Under the pieces are notes generated by a model that was not told where the DNA came from, searched no databases, and saw only the letters and a list, made by a program, of their open reading frames with translations. Source: Wenyingzhuangia sp. (GTDB taxonomy: Bacteria; Bacteroidota; Bacteroidia; Flavobacteriales; Flavobacteriaceae). Taken from it: 50,628 bases of DNA. The position numbers and the translations under genes were made by a program. The stretch lies in contig JAHDFK010000010.1 of the NCBI GenBank assembly GCA_020628175.1, forward strand, positions 1-50,628. Reading direction: 5' to 3'. The stretch's first letter is position 1; every line of letters starts with the position of its first letter. Shown one piece after another: positions 41,234 to 49,617 of the stretch.

Positions 41234-42104
41234 ATATGTGTTTTTGGTATTTCTATTTTCTAAAATAGCTTTTGCTTGCGATGTTTGCAGTTGTGGTTCG
41301 TCTAACAGCGGTAGCTTTTCTGGAAATTTAACAGGAAATTATATAGGTTTCAGTTATAACTTTTTACATTTTAATTTTAAAGAAAACAATCTTGTTTCGA
41401 ATGCACCTATTGCAAACGATTATATCAATACAGTAAGTATTACAGGGCAGTATTTTGTTACAGATAACATACAGATAAATGCAATTATTCCGTATAGATT
41501 TAATACACGATCTACTTCTTTTGATGAGGTGAAAAATCAAGGTTTGGGAGATGTTACTTTAACAGGTTTGGTGAGTTTGTTAGCAAAAGAGAGTACACAC
41601 TATTTAAAATTAGGAATGGGGGTAAAGTTACCAACAGGTACGTTTAATTTGCAAAGAGCCAATGTAAATCAAACTTCTGCCACACAATTAGGTACGGGTA
41701 GTTGGGATGTTTTGTTGCCTATTCGTTACGGATATCGTCACGAAGATTTTAGTATTAGCGTACGAGGCACTTACTATATTAAAAACGAAAACAAAGACGC
41801 ATTTAAGTTTGGAAATCAAACGCAGCTAAGTACTATTGTAACGCGTAAGTTTGATATTAAAGATACGTACGCATTAGCACCAATATTGGGTGTAAATTAC
41901 GACCATTTTTTACCCACTTCTCGTTTTGGTGTAGAAGATAAAAGAACATCGGGCTATATGGTAAATGCTACTGTTGGATTAGAGGCCGATATTGATGCGT
42001 TCGTTGTGGGGGCTAGCTATCAAATTCCCATAGCTCAAAACTTAATAGAAAACGAAGTAAGTTTTAATAAAGGGCTAGGTGTGTATACATATTGGAGATT
42101 TTAA
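41211..42104 (+). CDS. Outer-membrane beta-barrel protein of the MbnP locus with CxxCxC at the mature N-terminus
   Basis: The 297-residue protein starts with a signal sequence (MRDLQSFRYVFLVFLFSK), then CDVCSCGSS (Cys23, Cys26, Cys28). The rest is strand-rich with gapped GxY/F patterns (GFSYNFLHFNF, VSITGQYFVTDNI, KLGMGVKLPTGTF, YALAPILGVNYDHF) and ends in an aromatic (VYTYWRF), as expected for a BAM substrate. It overlaps the di-haem gene by 23 nt, so it is part of the same unit. The cysteine cluster could bind copper; this is inference. A role as a transporter for metal or a metal complex is plausible. Confidence 0.8.
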   Translation: MRDLQSFRYVFLVFLFSKIAFACDVCSCGSSNSGSFSGNLTGNYIGFSYNFLHFNFKENNLVSNAPIANDYINTVSITGQYFVTDNIQINAIIPYRFNTRSTSFDEVKNQGLGDVTLTGLVSLLAKESTHYLKLGMGVKLPTGTFNLQRANVNQTSATQLGTGSWDVLLPIRYGYRHEDFSISVRGTYYIKNENKDAFKFGNQTQLSTIVTRKFDIKDTYALAPILGVNYDHFLPTSRFGVEDKRTSGYMVNATVGLEADIDAFVVGASYQIPIAQNLIENEVSFNKGLGVYTYWRF

Positions 42105-42201
42105 GTAGCTTTTGAAGGGTATTCTTTTTTTAGAATTCAATCTTAAAGATTTTGTGTACCAAACTAAATCTTATTTCTTTGTGTTTCTAAAATAAAAGAT
42201 C

Positions 42202-44661
42202 GTGTTGTTTAAGCCTTATTTTGTCGATGTTATTCTGCCAATTCCTTTAGAAAGGCAATTTACATATCGTATTACCGAAGAGGAATTTTCTTTTTTAAAA
42301 AAGGGAATGCGTGTGGCTGTTCCTTTTGGTAAAAGTAAAATATATACAGCCGTTGTGTATCATTTACACGAAAATGAACCTCAAATTTATGAAGCTAAAG
42401 ATATTTATCAAATTTTAGATGATACTCCTGTCTTAACAGCCAAACAATTGACACATTGGGAATGGATAGCGAAGTATTATATGTGTTCTTTAGGAGAGTT
42501 GTTAAAAGCAGCTTTTCCATCTGTTTTTTTGTTAGAAAGCGAAACTGTTGTTTTTGCAAATCCAAATTTTTCGGACGTAGATCTTTTACCTGAGGATGGA
42601 TACTTAATATATGAGGCTTTACAAAAACAATCACAACTAAGTATTGCTCAGGTTGTACAAATCTTATCTAAAAAAAAGGTGTTTCCGATTTTAAAAGAAT
42701 TAATGGTGCTTGAGGCTATCCATTTAAAAGAAGAAATATACGAGCAGTATCAACCTAAAATGGTAGCCTACATTCGTTTGGCAGCACAGTGGGAAAGCAA
42801 AGAAAAATTACAAGAATTATTGTTGTTGCTTTCGCGTTCGGAAAAACAACGCTCTTTAGTTTTACACTATTTTACCCTAAAGGCTAAGAATGACACGTTG
42901 CCTATAAAAAAGAAAGATTTGTTACAAGCCGCAGAAATAAGTGCTGCAGTTTGTAAAGGATTAGAGAAGAAAGGAATATTTGAAATTTACGAATTACAAA
43001 CCGATAGAGTTTCTTTTGAGGAAGCCTCACAAGTTATTCCTAATTTAAGTGAAGATCAGAATACGGCCTTACAAGAAATTAAAACTTGTTTTACCAAGCA
43101 AGATGTGTGTTTGTTTTATGGAGTTACAGGGAGTGGGAAAACAGAAGTGTATGCGCATTTAATACAGAGCACACTAGAAAAAGGGCAACAGGTACTGTTT
43201 TTAGTGCCCGAAATAGCGTTAACAACACAGTTAATTGTGAGGTTACAACGATTTTTTGGTGATGATTTGAGTGTATATCATTCTAAGTATTCTCAAAACG
43301 AAAGAGCTGAGGTGTGGAATCATGTGATGAAAGGTTCTGATAAAGCGAAAATTATTTTAGGAACCCGTTCTGCTACGTTATTACCTTTTGTAAATTTAGG
43401 ACTGGTGATTGTAGATGAGGAGCATGAAGCTTCGTACAAACAATTCGACCCAGCTCCAAGATACAATGCAAGAGATACGGCTATTGTATTGGCTAAAATA
43501 CATAAAAGTCCTATTTTGTTAGGGTCTGCAACGCCAAGTTTAGAATCTTTTTACAATACAAAAAATAAAAAGTATGGCTTGGTAAGCTTAAAGAGACGTT
43601 TTGGAAATGTGCAAATGCCTAAAATTCATTTGGTAGATATTAAAGATAAGCACAAGAAAAAATTAATGACAGGGCATTTTTCGGATACTTTGTTAACAGC
43701 TATTAAAGAAACTTTAGAATTAGGAGAACAAGTAATTTTATTTCAGAATAGAAGAGGTTTTGCACCGCTTTTAGAGTGTGAAACGTGTGGAGTAACCCCG
43801 CAATGCTCTAATTGTGATGTAAGTTTAACAGAACATAAATTCAAGCAAGAATTGCGTTGTCATTACTGTGGCTACCATAGAGCAATTCCTTTACAATGTG
43901 ATGCTTGTGGAAGTTCTGACTTGAATAGTAAAGGATTTGGAACCGAACAAATAGAACAAGAGCTACTAACTCTTTTTCCGAAACATAACATTGGAAGGTT
44001 AGATTTAGACACGACTCGTGGTAAGTATGGTTATCAAAAAATAATAGAAGCATTTCAGCTTAATGAAATAGATATTTTGGTAGGTACGCAAATGCTATCC
44101 AAAGGCTTGGATTTTAAAAATGTAAGTTTGGTAGGAGTGTTAAATGCAGATAATATGTTAAATTTTCCAGATTATCGTGCACATGAGCGAAGTTTTCAAA
44201 TGCTTACGCAGGTTTCGGGGCGGTCTGGACGTAGTAAAAAACAAGGTCATGTTTTAATACAGACTTTCAACCCTTACCACCAAATATTACAGCAAGTTAC
44301 CACACATAGTTACGAAGAAATGTATGCAGAGCAAATTACCGATCGTCGTAATTTCTTTTATCCACCATATTACAGAATTATTCAAATTACCTTAAAACAT
44401 AAAGATTTTAACTTGTTAAATGAGGGTGCAGATTGGCTAGGAAAATCGTTGAAAAATAGTTTTGGTAAGAATTTGCTCGGGCCTACAGCTCCTTCTGTGT
44501 CCAGAGTACGAAATCAGTATATTAAGCAATTAATTATAAAAATACCTCCAAAACAATCGGTACCCGCTACAAAAGAATACCTTAAAAAGGTAAAAACAAT
44601 GTTCGACTCTATTGGGAAGTTTAAAGCAATTCGAGTAAATATAGACGTAGATGCATATTAG
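42202..44661 (+). CDS. priA: Primosomal replication-restart helicase PriA
   Basis: PriA recognises stalled forks and reloads the replisome. The 819-residue protein has the N-terminal DNA-binding domain, a superfamily II helicase with GVTGSGKTE (Walker A), DEEHEASYKQ, LGSATPSLES and VLIQTFNP, plus the zinc region with cysteines in CETCGVTPQCSNCD and CHYCGYHRAIPLQCDACG (eight cysteines). The start is GTG at 42202 (or TTG 42205); no ATG fits the N-terminal FVDVILPIPLERQFTY block. Monocistronic, 97 nt after the barrel gene. Confidence 0.96.
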   Translation: MLFKPYFVDVILPIPLERQFTYRITEEEFSFLKKGMRVAVPFGKSKIYTAVVYHLHENEPQIYEAKDIYQILDDTPVLTAKQLTHWEWIAKYYMCSLGELLKAAFPSVFLLESETVVFANPNFSDVDLLPEDGYLIYEALQKQSQLSIAQVVQILSKKKVFPILKELMVLEAIHLKEEIYEQYQPKMVAYIRLAAQWESKEKLQELLLLLSRSEKQRSLVLHYFTLKAKNDTLPIKKKDLLQAAEISAAVCKGLEKKGIFEIYELQTDRVSFEEASQVIPNLSEDQNTALQEIKTCFTKQDVCLFYGVTGSGKTEVYAHLIQSTLEKGQQVLFLVPEIALTTQLIVRLQRFFGDDLSVYHSKYSQNERAEVWNHVMKGSDKAKIILGTRSATLLPFVNLGLVIVDEEHEASYKQFDPAPRYNARDTAIVLAKIHKSPILLGSATPSLESFYNTKNKKYGLVSLKRRFGNVQMPKIHLVDIKDKHKKKLMTGHFSDTLLTAIKETLELGEQVILFQNRRGFAPLLECETCGVTPQCSNCDVSLTEHKFKQELRCHYCGYHRAIPLQCDACGSSDLNSKGFGTEQIEQELLTLFPKHNIGRLDLDTTRGKYGYQKIIEAFQLNEIDILVGTQMLSKGLDFKNVSLVGVLNADNMLNFPDYRAHERSFQMLTQVSGRSGRSKKQGHVLIQTFNPYHQILQQVTTHSYEEMYAEQITDRRNFFYPPYYRIIQITLKHKDFNLLNEGADWLGKSLKNSFGKNLLGPTAPSVSRVRNQYIKQLIIKIPPKQSVPATKEYLKKVKTMFDSIGKFKAIRVNIDVDAY

Positions 44662-44819
44662 GTAATATTTGTTTTAGCACATAAGTGTGTTTATATGTTT
44701 TTAAGCAGATATTTATTTTTGATTATATTGTTGTTTGTTAGTGTGTTGTATTGGTTTTTTTGAGTTTGAATAGTATCTTCTATCAATCAAAAATAAAAAG
44801 GAATTAAAAATGTGCATTT

Positions 44820-45290
44820 ATGAAAAAACGTATACTAAGTATTTTAGTACTATTTGTGTTTGTTCTTGCGGCTTGCAACAATCAAAAAAAGTCGAGTTCA
44901 GAAAAGCAAAAAAAGAATGACTTGAAAAGTTTTATTTCTCTTTTTGAAATTCCAGCAACAGACATTTCGAGAGCCATTAATTTTTACCAGAATATTTTAG
45001 ACATTCCTATAGAAAAAATGGAAGTATCAGAAATGGAAATGGGAGTGTTTCCTTACAAAGAACAAATGGTTACAGGAGTTATTGTAAAAGGAGCAGGGTA
45101 TTTACCTAAAGCAGATGGTGTTACTATCTATTTAAATGGTGGGAATGATCTTCAATTCATTTTAGACAAGGTCGATAAAAATGGAGGAAAAGTTCTTGTG
45201 CCCAAAACGGCTCATGCTGATGGAAATGGTTTTTTTGCATTGTTTTTAGATACAGAAGGAAATAAACTAGGACTAAATTCTCCGAATTAA
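44820..45290 (+). CDS. VOC (glyoxalase-fold) lipoprotein
   Basis: A 156-residue protein whose mature part is a vicinal-oxygen-chelate domain (SLFEIPATDISRAINFYQNIL, then KVDKNGGKVLVPKTAH and FFALFLDTEGNKLGL). It carries a lipoprotein signal (VLAAC, Cys19), unusual because related VOC proteins (such as those next to AraC regulators) are cytoplasmic. Not all metal-ligand positions are conserved, so catalysis is uncertain. It lies 38 nt before the AraC regulator, perhaps in one unit. The 158-nt gap upstream is T-rich with no clear promoter. Confidence 0.78.
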   Translation: MKKRILSILVLFVFVLAACNNQKKSSSEKQKKNDLKSFISLFEIPATDISRAINFYQNILDIPIEKMEVSEMEMGVFPYKEQMVTGVIVKGAGYLPKADGVTIYLNGGNDLQFILDKVDKNGGKVLVPKTAHADGNGFFALFLDTEGNKLGLNSPN

Positions 45291-45328
45291 GCTAAAAAAA
45301 GAGGATATATAAAATGTAACTCCAACCA

Positions 45329-46228
45329 ATGAATCAAACAAATAACATAGAAAATAGGATATCTAAAACATGGGAGTTGGATAAAATTTCGATTTCTCAT
45401 AACATTATTAATTATAAAAATTTTGGTAAAACAAAATCAATAAACGATTCTAATTTGGTGCGGTTGCATTTTGGGTTGCAAGGCAGTTACAATTTTAATT
45501 ATGAACAGCTGGGTAGTTCTTTTGAACTTTCAGGGAGTCATAATAATATTATGTATTCAGATGGATTAGAGATTGAAGTTGAAAACAAAAGTCAAAGAAT
45601 TGAAACTTTTGGTGTTAATTTTACGGCTAACTCATTTATTGAAATAGCACAAAACGGAAATGATCCGTTAAAAAGATTTGCAGACAAGGTATTGCATCGT
45701 GAAAATTCAATTTTATCAAATCATTGGAGAATCAACAATTTTAAAATTCAACAAGTAATAAACGAAATTATTAATTGCTCTTATGACGATGAGTTAAAAG
45801 ATTTGTTTTTACTTTCTAAGAGTATTGAATTACTGGTTTTACAAGCAGACTTATACGATAAACAAGAAAATACACTTTTTATTAAAAGTCAAAAGGACAA
45901 AAAGAAATTAATTGAAGCAAAAGAACTTTTAACATCAAGAATAGAGAATCCTCCAACAATTGTTCAGTTATCTAAGCTAATAGGCGTGAATGAGTACAAG
46001 TTGAAAAAAGGGTTTAAAGAACTATTTGGAACTACTATTTTTGGTTACATTCATACAAACAGAATGAATTTGGCTAAAAAATTACTTTTAGGAACAGACA
46101 AGTCGGCTAAAGAAATTGCTTACGAAATAGGGTATAATTCTCCACAACACTTTTCAACAGCTTTTAAAAAAGAATTTGGAGATTCTCCCAATACTATAAG
46201 AGAAAATCCCGATTCTGTAATTCACTAA
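45329..46228 (+). CDS. AraC-family transcriptional regulator
   Basis: The 299-residue DNA-binding protein has an N-terminal sensor-like region (1-190) and two helix-turn-helix motifs at the C-terminus: PTIVQLSKLIGVNEYKLKKGF and SAKEIAYEIGYNSPQHFSTAFKKEFGDSP. It lies between the VOC lipoprotein and the SRPBCC/membrane genes, and likely controls some of them. The inducer is not known. Confidence 0.9.
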   Translation: MNQTNNIENRISKTWELDKISISHNIINYKNFGKTKSINDSNLVRLHFGLQGSYNFNYEQLGSSFELSGSHNNIMYSDGLEIEVENKSQRIETFGVNFTANSFIEIAQNGNDPLKRFADKVLHRENSILSNHWRINNFKIQQVINEIINCSYDDELKDLFLLSKSIELLVLQADLYDKQENTLFIKSQKDKKKLIEAKELLTSRIENPPTIVQLSKLIGVNEYKLKKGFKELFGTTIFGYIHTNRMNLAKKLLLGTDKSAKEIAYEIGYNSPQHFSTAFKKEFGDSPNTIRENPDSVIH

Positions 46229-46275
46229 ATCAGCAACGCTTCATATTTGTGATGTTCATTAAAAAATTACAGAAA

Positions 46276-46725
46276 ATGGAGAAATCAATGGTTATAAAAG
46301 AGGTTATAACGTTCAAATCTAATTTGAAAAGAGTTTGGGATTTAGTTACAAATCCAGAAATGACGAAACAGTACATGTTTGGTTGCGAAATATTATCTGA
46401 TTGGAAAATAGGAAATCCTGTAACTTGGAAAGGAAAAATAGAAGAAGGAAAAGAAGTAGTTTACGTTAAAGGAGAAATAATTGAATATGAGAAAGAAAGA
46501 AAAGTAACATTTTCAACATTTGATCCCAATATGGGAATTGCCGACGTTTCGGCTAATTATGTGAATTTGACCTATGAATTAATTCCGCAAGAAAATGGTT
46601 GTAAGTTAATTATTACGCAAGGAGATTTTCAAGGAGTAGATAATTCTGAAAAAAGATTTGAGGAAGCGAAACAAGGATGGAAAATGGTGCTGCCGATGAT
46701 GGAAAAAATAATAGCTGCATCATGA
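46276..46725 (+). CDS. SRPBCC (AHSA1-like) ligand-binding protein
   Basis: A 149-residue cytoplasmic protein of the SRPBCC/START-like superfamily: KEVITFKSNLKRVWDLVTNPE (8-28), GCEILSDWKIGNPVTWKG, VTFSTFDPN, LTYELIPQENGCKLIITQGDF and the C-terminal helix GWKMVLPMMEKI. Such proteins bind hydrophobic ligands or aid enzyme stability. I chose ATG 46276; the GTG at 46249 adds nine residues not conserved in the family. Its stop overlaps the start of the membrane protein gene (ATGA). Confidence 0.82.
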   Translation: MEKSMVIKEVITFKSNLKRVWDLVTNPEMTKQYMFGCEILSDWKIGNPVTWKGKIEEGKEVVYVKGEIIEYEKERKVTFSTFDPNMGIADVSANYVNLTYELIPQENGCKLIITQGDFQGVDNSEKRFEEAKQGWKMVLPMMEKIIAAS

Positions 46726-47117
46726 AAAACTCAATAAATAAAATTCCCATATGGATTTTAATAGTTACAATTCTATTTGCAGGCATAGGTTTTATTGTAA
46801 GTATGATTTTAATATTGAAGCCAGAAAATGCAATTAAAACTGTAGATTTAAGTAGTAAAGGTGCTGATTATCTAATTCAAATGTGGGCTGTTAGACAATT
46901 TACAGTTGGTTTTGTTTTTCTTTATGCTGTTATTAAGAAATCTATTCCAATGTTGAAGTTATCGTATGTTTTTTACTCTGTGATGAACATTGGCGATGTT
47001 GTTGTTGGAGTAGTTCAAAGAGATCGGTCCTTATATGTTGGAGCTCTTTTTATGGTTGTGTTTTCGTTCACGCTATTGTTCTTTATACATAAACTAATAA
47101 TCAAACAAAAAGAATAA
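46722..47117 (+). CDS. Four-helix integral membrane protein (DUF4267-like)
   Basis: The 131-residue product has four transmembrane helices (about 9-30, 56-72, 80-98, 104-124) with an IQMWAVRQFTVGFVF segment similar to DUF4267/DoxX-type small membrane proteins. The ATG overlaps the SRPBCC stop by 4 nt, so translation is coupled. Function unknown. The following 200 nt (47118-47317), up to the convergent gene, holds no recognisable gene or clear terminator. Confidence 0.65.
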   Translation: MKNSINKIPIWILIVTILFAGIGFIVSMILILKPENAIKTVDLSSKGADYLIQMWAVRQFTVGFVFLYAVIKKSIPMLKLSYVFYSVMNIGDVVVGVVQRDRSLYVGALFMVVFSFTLLFFIHKLIIKQKE

Positions 47118-47317
47118 GCCAATTGGTAATACTGTGTAAATTTAATTTGATCTTTTGTTGCTATTACAAAGTTAGCGATCTTTAACTGAGTTGGTTTTAG
47201 GGCTAAAACAATTTGTATTTAAAGTAAATTCAAATATATATGGAGGACCCGTTGTAAACCATTATCTTAAAATACAGAATATTTGAACCCAATAACTATT
47301 TAACAAAACTGTACCAT

Positions 47318-47665
47318 TTAAAAAGTAAGATGTCTCACGTTTGTATCTGTAGCTAATTGTTGTTTGGCAGTTTCTAGGGTTATTTCATTTTCTGTTTCTA
47401 AAACTAAAAACGAGGCTTTTTTACAAAGTTTCTGTGTTTTTTTCAAAGCTTTTAGATGATAATCAGAATGCACAAACTCTTTCATTTCTTCTAAAGAATT
47501 CCATTTTGTAAACGAATAAAAAACAGCAATCCCTTCGTTGTTTAGCTCGCTGTGTAAATTACCTTTACTTTTTTGGGCTTGCTGTTTAATTTGTTTGGAT
47601 AATAGTAAAAATTCGGGAAGAAAACTTCTCTTCTTTAACGAAAAACTACCGATAGCTACAATCAT
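47318..47665 (-). CDS. ABM-fold putative monooxygenase
   Basis: A 115-residue ferredoxin-like protein with an antibiotic-biosynthesis-monooxygenase (ABM) pattern: the first strand MIVAIGSFSLKK, a helix (FLLLSKQIKQQAQKS), FYSFTKWNSLEEMKEFVHSDYHLKAL and a final strand. Such proteins oxidise quinols or degrade haem-like compounds, or are only ligand binders. It starts 17 nt after kdsC and is probably co-transcribed with it. Family call moderate. Confidence 0.55.
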   Translation of the reverse strand: MIVAIGSFSLKKRSFLPEFLLLSKQIKQQAQKSKGNLHSELNNEGIAVFYSFTKWNSLEEMKEFVHSDYHLKALKKTQKLCKKASFLVLETENEITLETAKQQLATDTNVRHLTF

Positions 47666-47682
47666 GAATTGTGAAACTTATG

Positions 47683-48210
47683 TTAGTCAAATTTGGCATA
47701 AAATTTACCATTCCATTTTCCTTGTACGCGCAATACTTGCTCTATAATATCTCTTACACAGCCTTCGCCACCTTTTACAGGAGAAACGTATTTAGAAATT
47801 CGTTTAATTTCTGGAGCTGCGTCTTGTGGTGCACATGCAACACCTACCAACTCCATAACAGGATAATCAGGAATATCGTCTCCCATGTAAACAACAGCAT
47901 CGGCATCTAAATTATATTTCTGAATAATTTCGTTGTATTTTTCAATTTTGTCATGTACACCTAAGTGAATTTCGGTAATCCCCAAACCTTCCAATCGTTT
48001 TCTAACACCCTCGTTACTTCCGCCAGAAATAATACAAACCGGAAAACCAGCATCAACAGCCGTTTTTAAAGCGTATCCATCTTTAATATTCATATTTCTT
48101 ACCAATTCACCATTCGGAAAAATAGTAACCATACCGTTGGTTAAAACGCCGTCAACATCAAAAATAAAAGCTTTAACGTTGTTTAATAATTCTTTATAAC
48201 TCAGTGCCAT
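47683..48210 (-). CDS. kdsC: 3-deoxy-D-manno-octulosonate 8-phosphate phosphatase
   Basis: KdsC hydrolyses Kdo-8-phosphate to Kdo, before KdsB activation. The 175-residue HAD protein without a cap has motif I FDVDGVLTNG (nucleophile D18, acid D20), IISGGSNEGVRKR (motif II), a motif III lysine in HDKIEKY, and MGDDIPDYPVM (motif IV). Length fits the family (about 170-190). Its start overlaps the end of the DUF2520 gene by 17 nt. Confidence 0.94.
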   Translation of the reverse strand: MALSYKELLNNVKAFIFDVDGVLTNGMVTIFPNGELVRNMNIKDGYALKTAVDAGFPVCIISGGSNEGVRKRLEGLGITEIHLGVHDKIEKYNEIIQKYNLDADAVVYMGDDIPDYPVMELVGVACAPQDAAPEIKRISKYVSPVKGGEGCVRDIIEQVLRVQGKWNGKFYAKFD

Positions 48211-48946
48211 GTTTTTCTTGTATTGATTTTGTTAAAATTTTATAAATTTCTAAGTCCGTATTGTTTAACTGACTCATATGTTTGGTTAATGTTGTGTCGT
48301 CATGTCGCAATGCAGGGCCAGTTTGCGCAATATGAGGAGGTAGAATTTGCGTTTTTAAAAACGTTTCGTGTATTAAGGGTTGTAAAATACTAAAATCTAT
48401 ATTTTGTTCTTTACAAATATCATAAGCAATACCAATAACTCTATTGCTAAAGTTATTAGCAAATACAGCAGCTAAGTGTAGTTTTTTTCTTTTTTCTTCG
48501 TTTATATAATGCACTACATTTGAAATGGATTGTGCAAGATTTTCCAACAAAGCAACATCCTCTTGAAATTCTGTTTCTATACAGAAAGGAGTATTTTTAA
48601 AGTTAATTTTTTTCTCTTTACTAAAACTTTGTGCTGGGTACAAAACACCTCTTTTACTAGCTTTAATTTGTGTGTAAGGCAAACTTCCAGAGGTATGCAC
48701 CACAAGTCCATTTACATGATTTAAATCTATATTTGGCAATACATCATCTGGTAAAGCAACAATGTAAACATCTGCTTTTTTTAATTCGTAGACACTTTGT
48801 GTGGTGGCTAACAAACCTTTAAATAATTCAATATTTTTAGTAGATCTGTTGTAAATTTGAACCAAATCAATAGCAGGGTTGTTAATGCATTCATGAATCA
48901 GATGCAATCCTACTTTACCACTACCAAGAATACAAACTTTTGTCAT
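48194..48946 (-). CDS. Rossmann-like / DUF2520 protein
   Basis: The 250-residue protein has an N-terminal NAD(P)-binding Rossmann domain with CILGSGKVGLHLI (4-16), VHTSGSLPYTQI, and a C-terminal helical DUF2520 domain (HLAAVFANNFSNRVIGIAYDICK). It resembles ProC-like reductases but lacks a known substrate. It is the first gene of the DUF2520-kdsC-ABM unit. I chose ATG 48946 over a start 21 nt upstream because an exact -7 box (TATTTTTG) overlaps that longer N-terminus. Confidence 0.85.
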   Translation of the reverse strand: MTKVCILGSGKVGLHLIHECINNPAIDLVQIYNRSTKNIELFKGLLATTQSVYELKKADVYIVALPDDVLPNIDLNHVNGLVVHTSGSLPYTQIKASKRGVLYPAQSFSKEKKINFKNTPFCIETEFQEDVALLENLAQSISNVVHYINEEKRKKLHLAAVFANNFSNRVIGIAYDICKEQNIDFSILQPLIHETFLKTQILPPHIAQTGPALRHDDTTLTKHMSQLNNTDLEIYKILTKSIQEKHGTEL

Positions 48947-48952
48947 AGAGTT

Positions 48953-48960
48953 CAAAAATA
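48953..48960 (-). promoter_or_regulatory. -7 box (TATTTTTG) of the DUF2520-kdsC unit
   Basis: An exact minus-strand TAnnTTTG match; the predicted start gives a 3-nt leader before the ATG at 48946. No -33 element is visible. Confidence 0.4.
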
Positions 48961-48996
48961 AGAACAATTCTAAACACTACCTTGAAATTTATTAGA

Positions 48997-49028
48997 TTTG
49001 ATTTCGTCGAATACCTAAGTTATATTTG
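48997..49028 (+). promoter_or_regulatory. Complete promoter of gpx: TTTG-N20-TATATTTG
   Basis: TTTG (48997-49000) and an exact -7 box (49021-49028) are spaced by 20 nt, the consensus layout. The predicted transcription start is about 14 nt before the gpx ATG at 49046. Confidence 0.75.
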
Positions 49029-49045
49029 AGTAAAATAGAGAACAC

Positions 49046-49615
49046 ATGAAATTACTATACATTGCTATTCCGGCTTTTTTAATTGGATTGTATGCTTTTA
49101 AGACCAAAAAAAGAAAGCTAAGCAATACAAAAACATCTATTTACGATTTTGTTGTAAAAGATTTACAAGGAAACGATTTTGATTTTTCGAAGCTCAAAGG
49201 CAAGAAAATTATGATTGTAAATACTGCATCTAAATGTGGTTTAACTCCGCAATACGAACAATTGCAAGAAATATACGATACCTATAAAGAAGATGAAGAC
49301 TTTGTAATAGTAGGTTTTCCTGCAAATAATTTTCTATATCAAGAACCAGGAAATAATAAAGAAATTGAAAGCTTTTGTCAGTTAAATTACGGAGTTACAT
49401 TCCCGATGATGCAAAAGATAGACGTAAAAGGTAAAGACCAAGCAGAAATTTATCAGTTTTTAACACATAAAAAATTTAATGGCTTTAAAGATTCTAAAGT
49501 GAAGTGGAATTTCCAAAAGTACTTATTGGGAAGAGATGGAAAATTAGAAAAAATAATAAGTCCTAAAACAAAACCAAACGATCCGAGTGTGATACAATGG
49601 ATTTTAAAAAAATAA
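49046..49615 (+). CDS. Glutathione/thioredoxin peroxidase family protein (cysteine type)
   Basis: The 189-residue enzyme has the catalytic cysteine in NTASKCGLTPQY (Cys64, in place of selenocysteine), FPANNF, and KWNFQKYL (Trp/Asn/Lys of the tetrad). A hydrophobic N-terminus (MKLLYIAIPAFLIGLYAF) suggests export or membrane anchoring. No glutathione genes are seen, so thioredoxin or bacillithiol is the more likely reductant. It lies 2 nt before the bshB1 ATG; a full consensus promoter is upstream. Confidence 0.9.
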   Translation: MKLLYIAIPAFLIGLYAFKTKKRKLSNTKTSIYDFVVKDLQGNDFDFSKLKGKKIMIVNTASKCGLTPQYEQLQEIYDTYKEDEDFVIVGFPANNFLYQEPGNNKEIESFCQLNYGVTFPMMQKIDVKGKDQAEIYQFLTHKKFNGFKDSKVKWNFQKYLLGRDGKLEKIISPKTKPNDPSVIQWILKK

Positions 49616-49617
49616 AC

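Noticed and set aside
47195..47208. Inverted repeat TTTTAG-GG-CTAAAA between the convergent membrane-protein and ABM genes
   Set aside because: The stem is short, the loop is too tight and there is no T run, so it is not convincing as a terminator.
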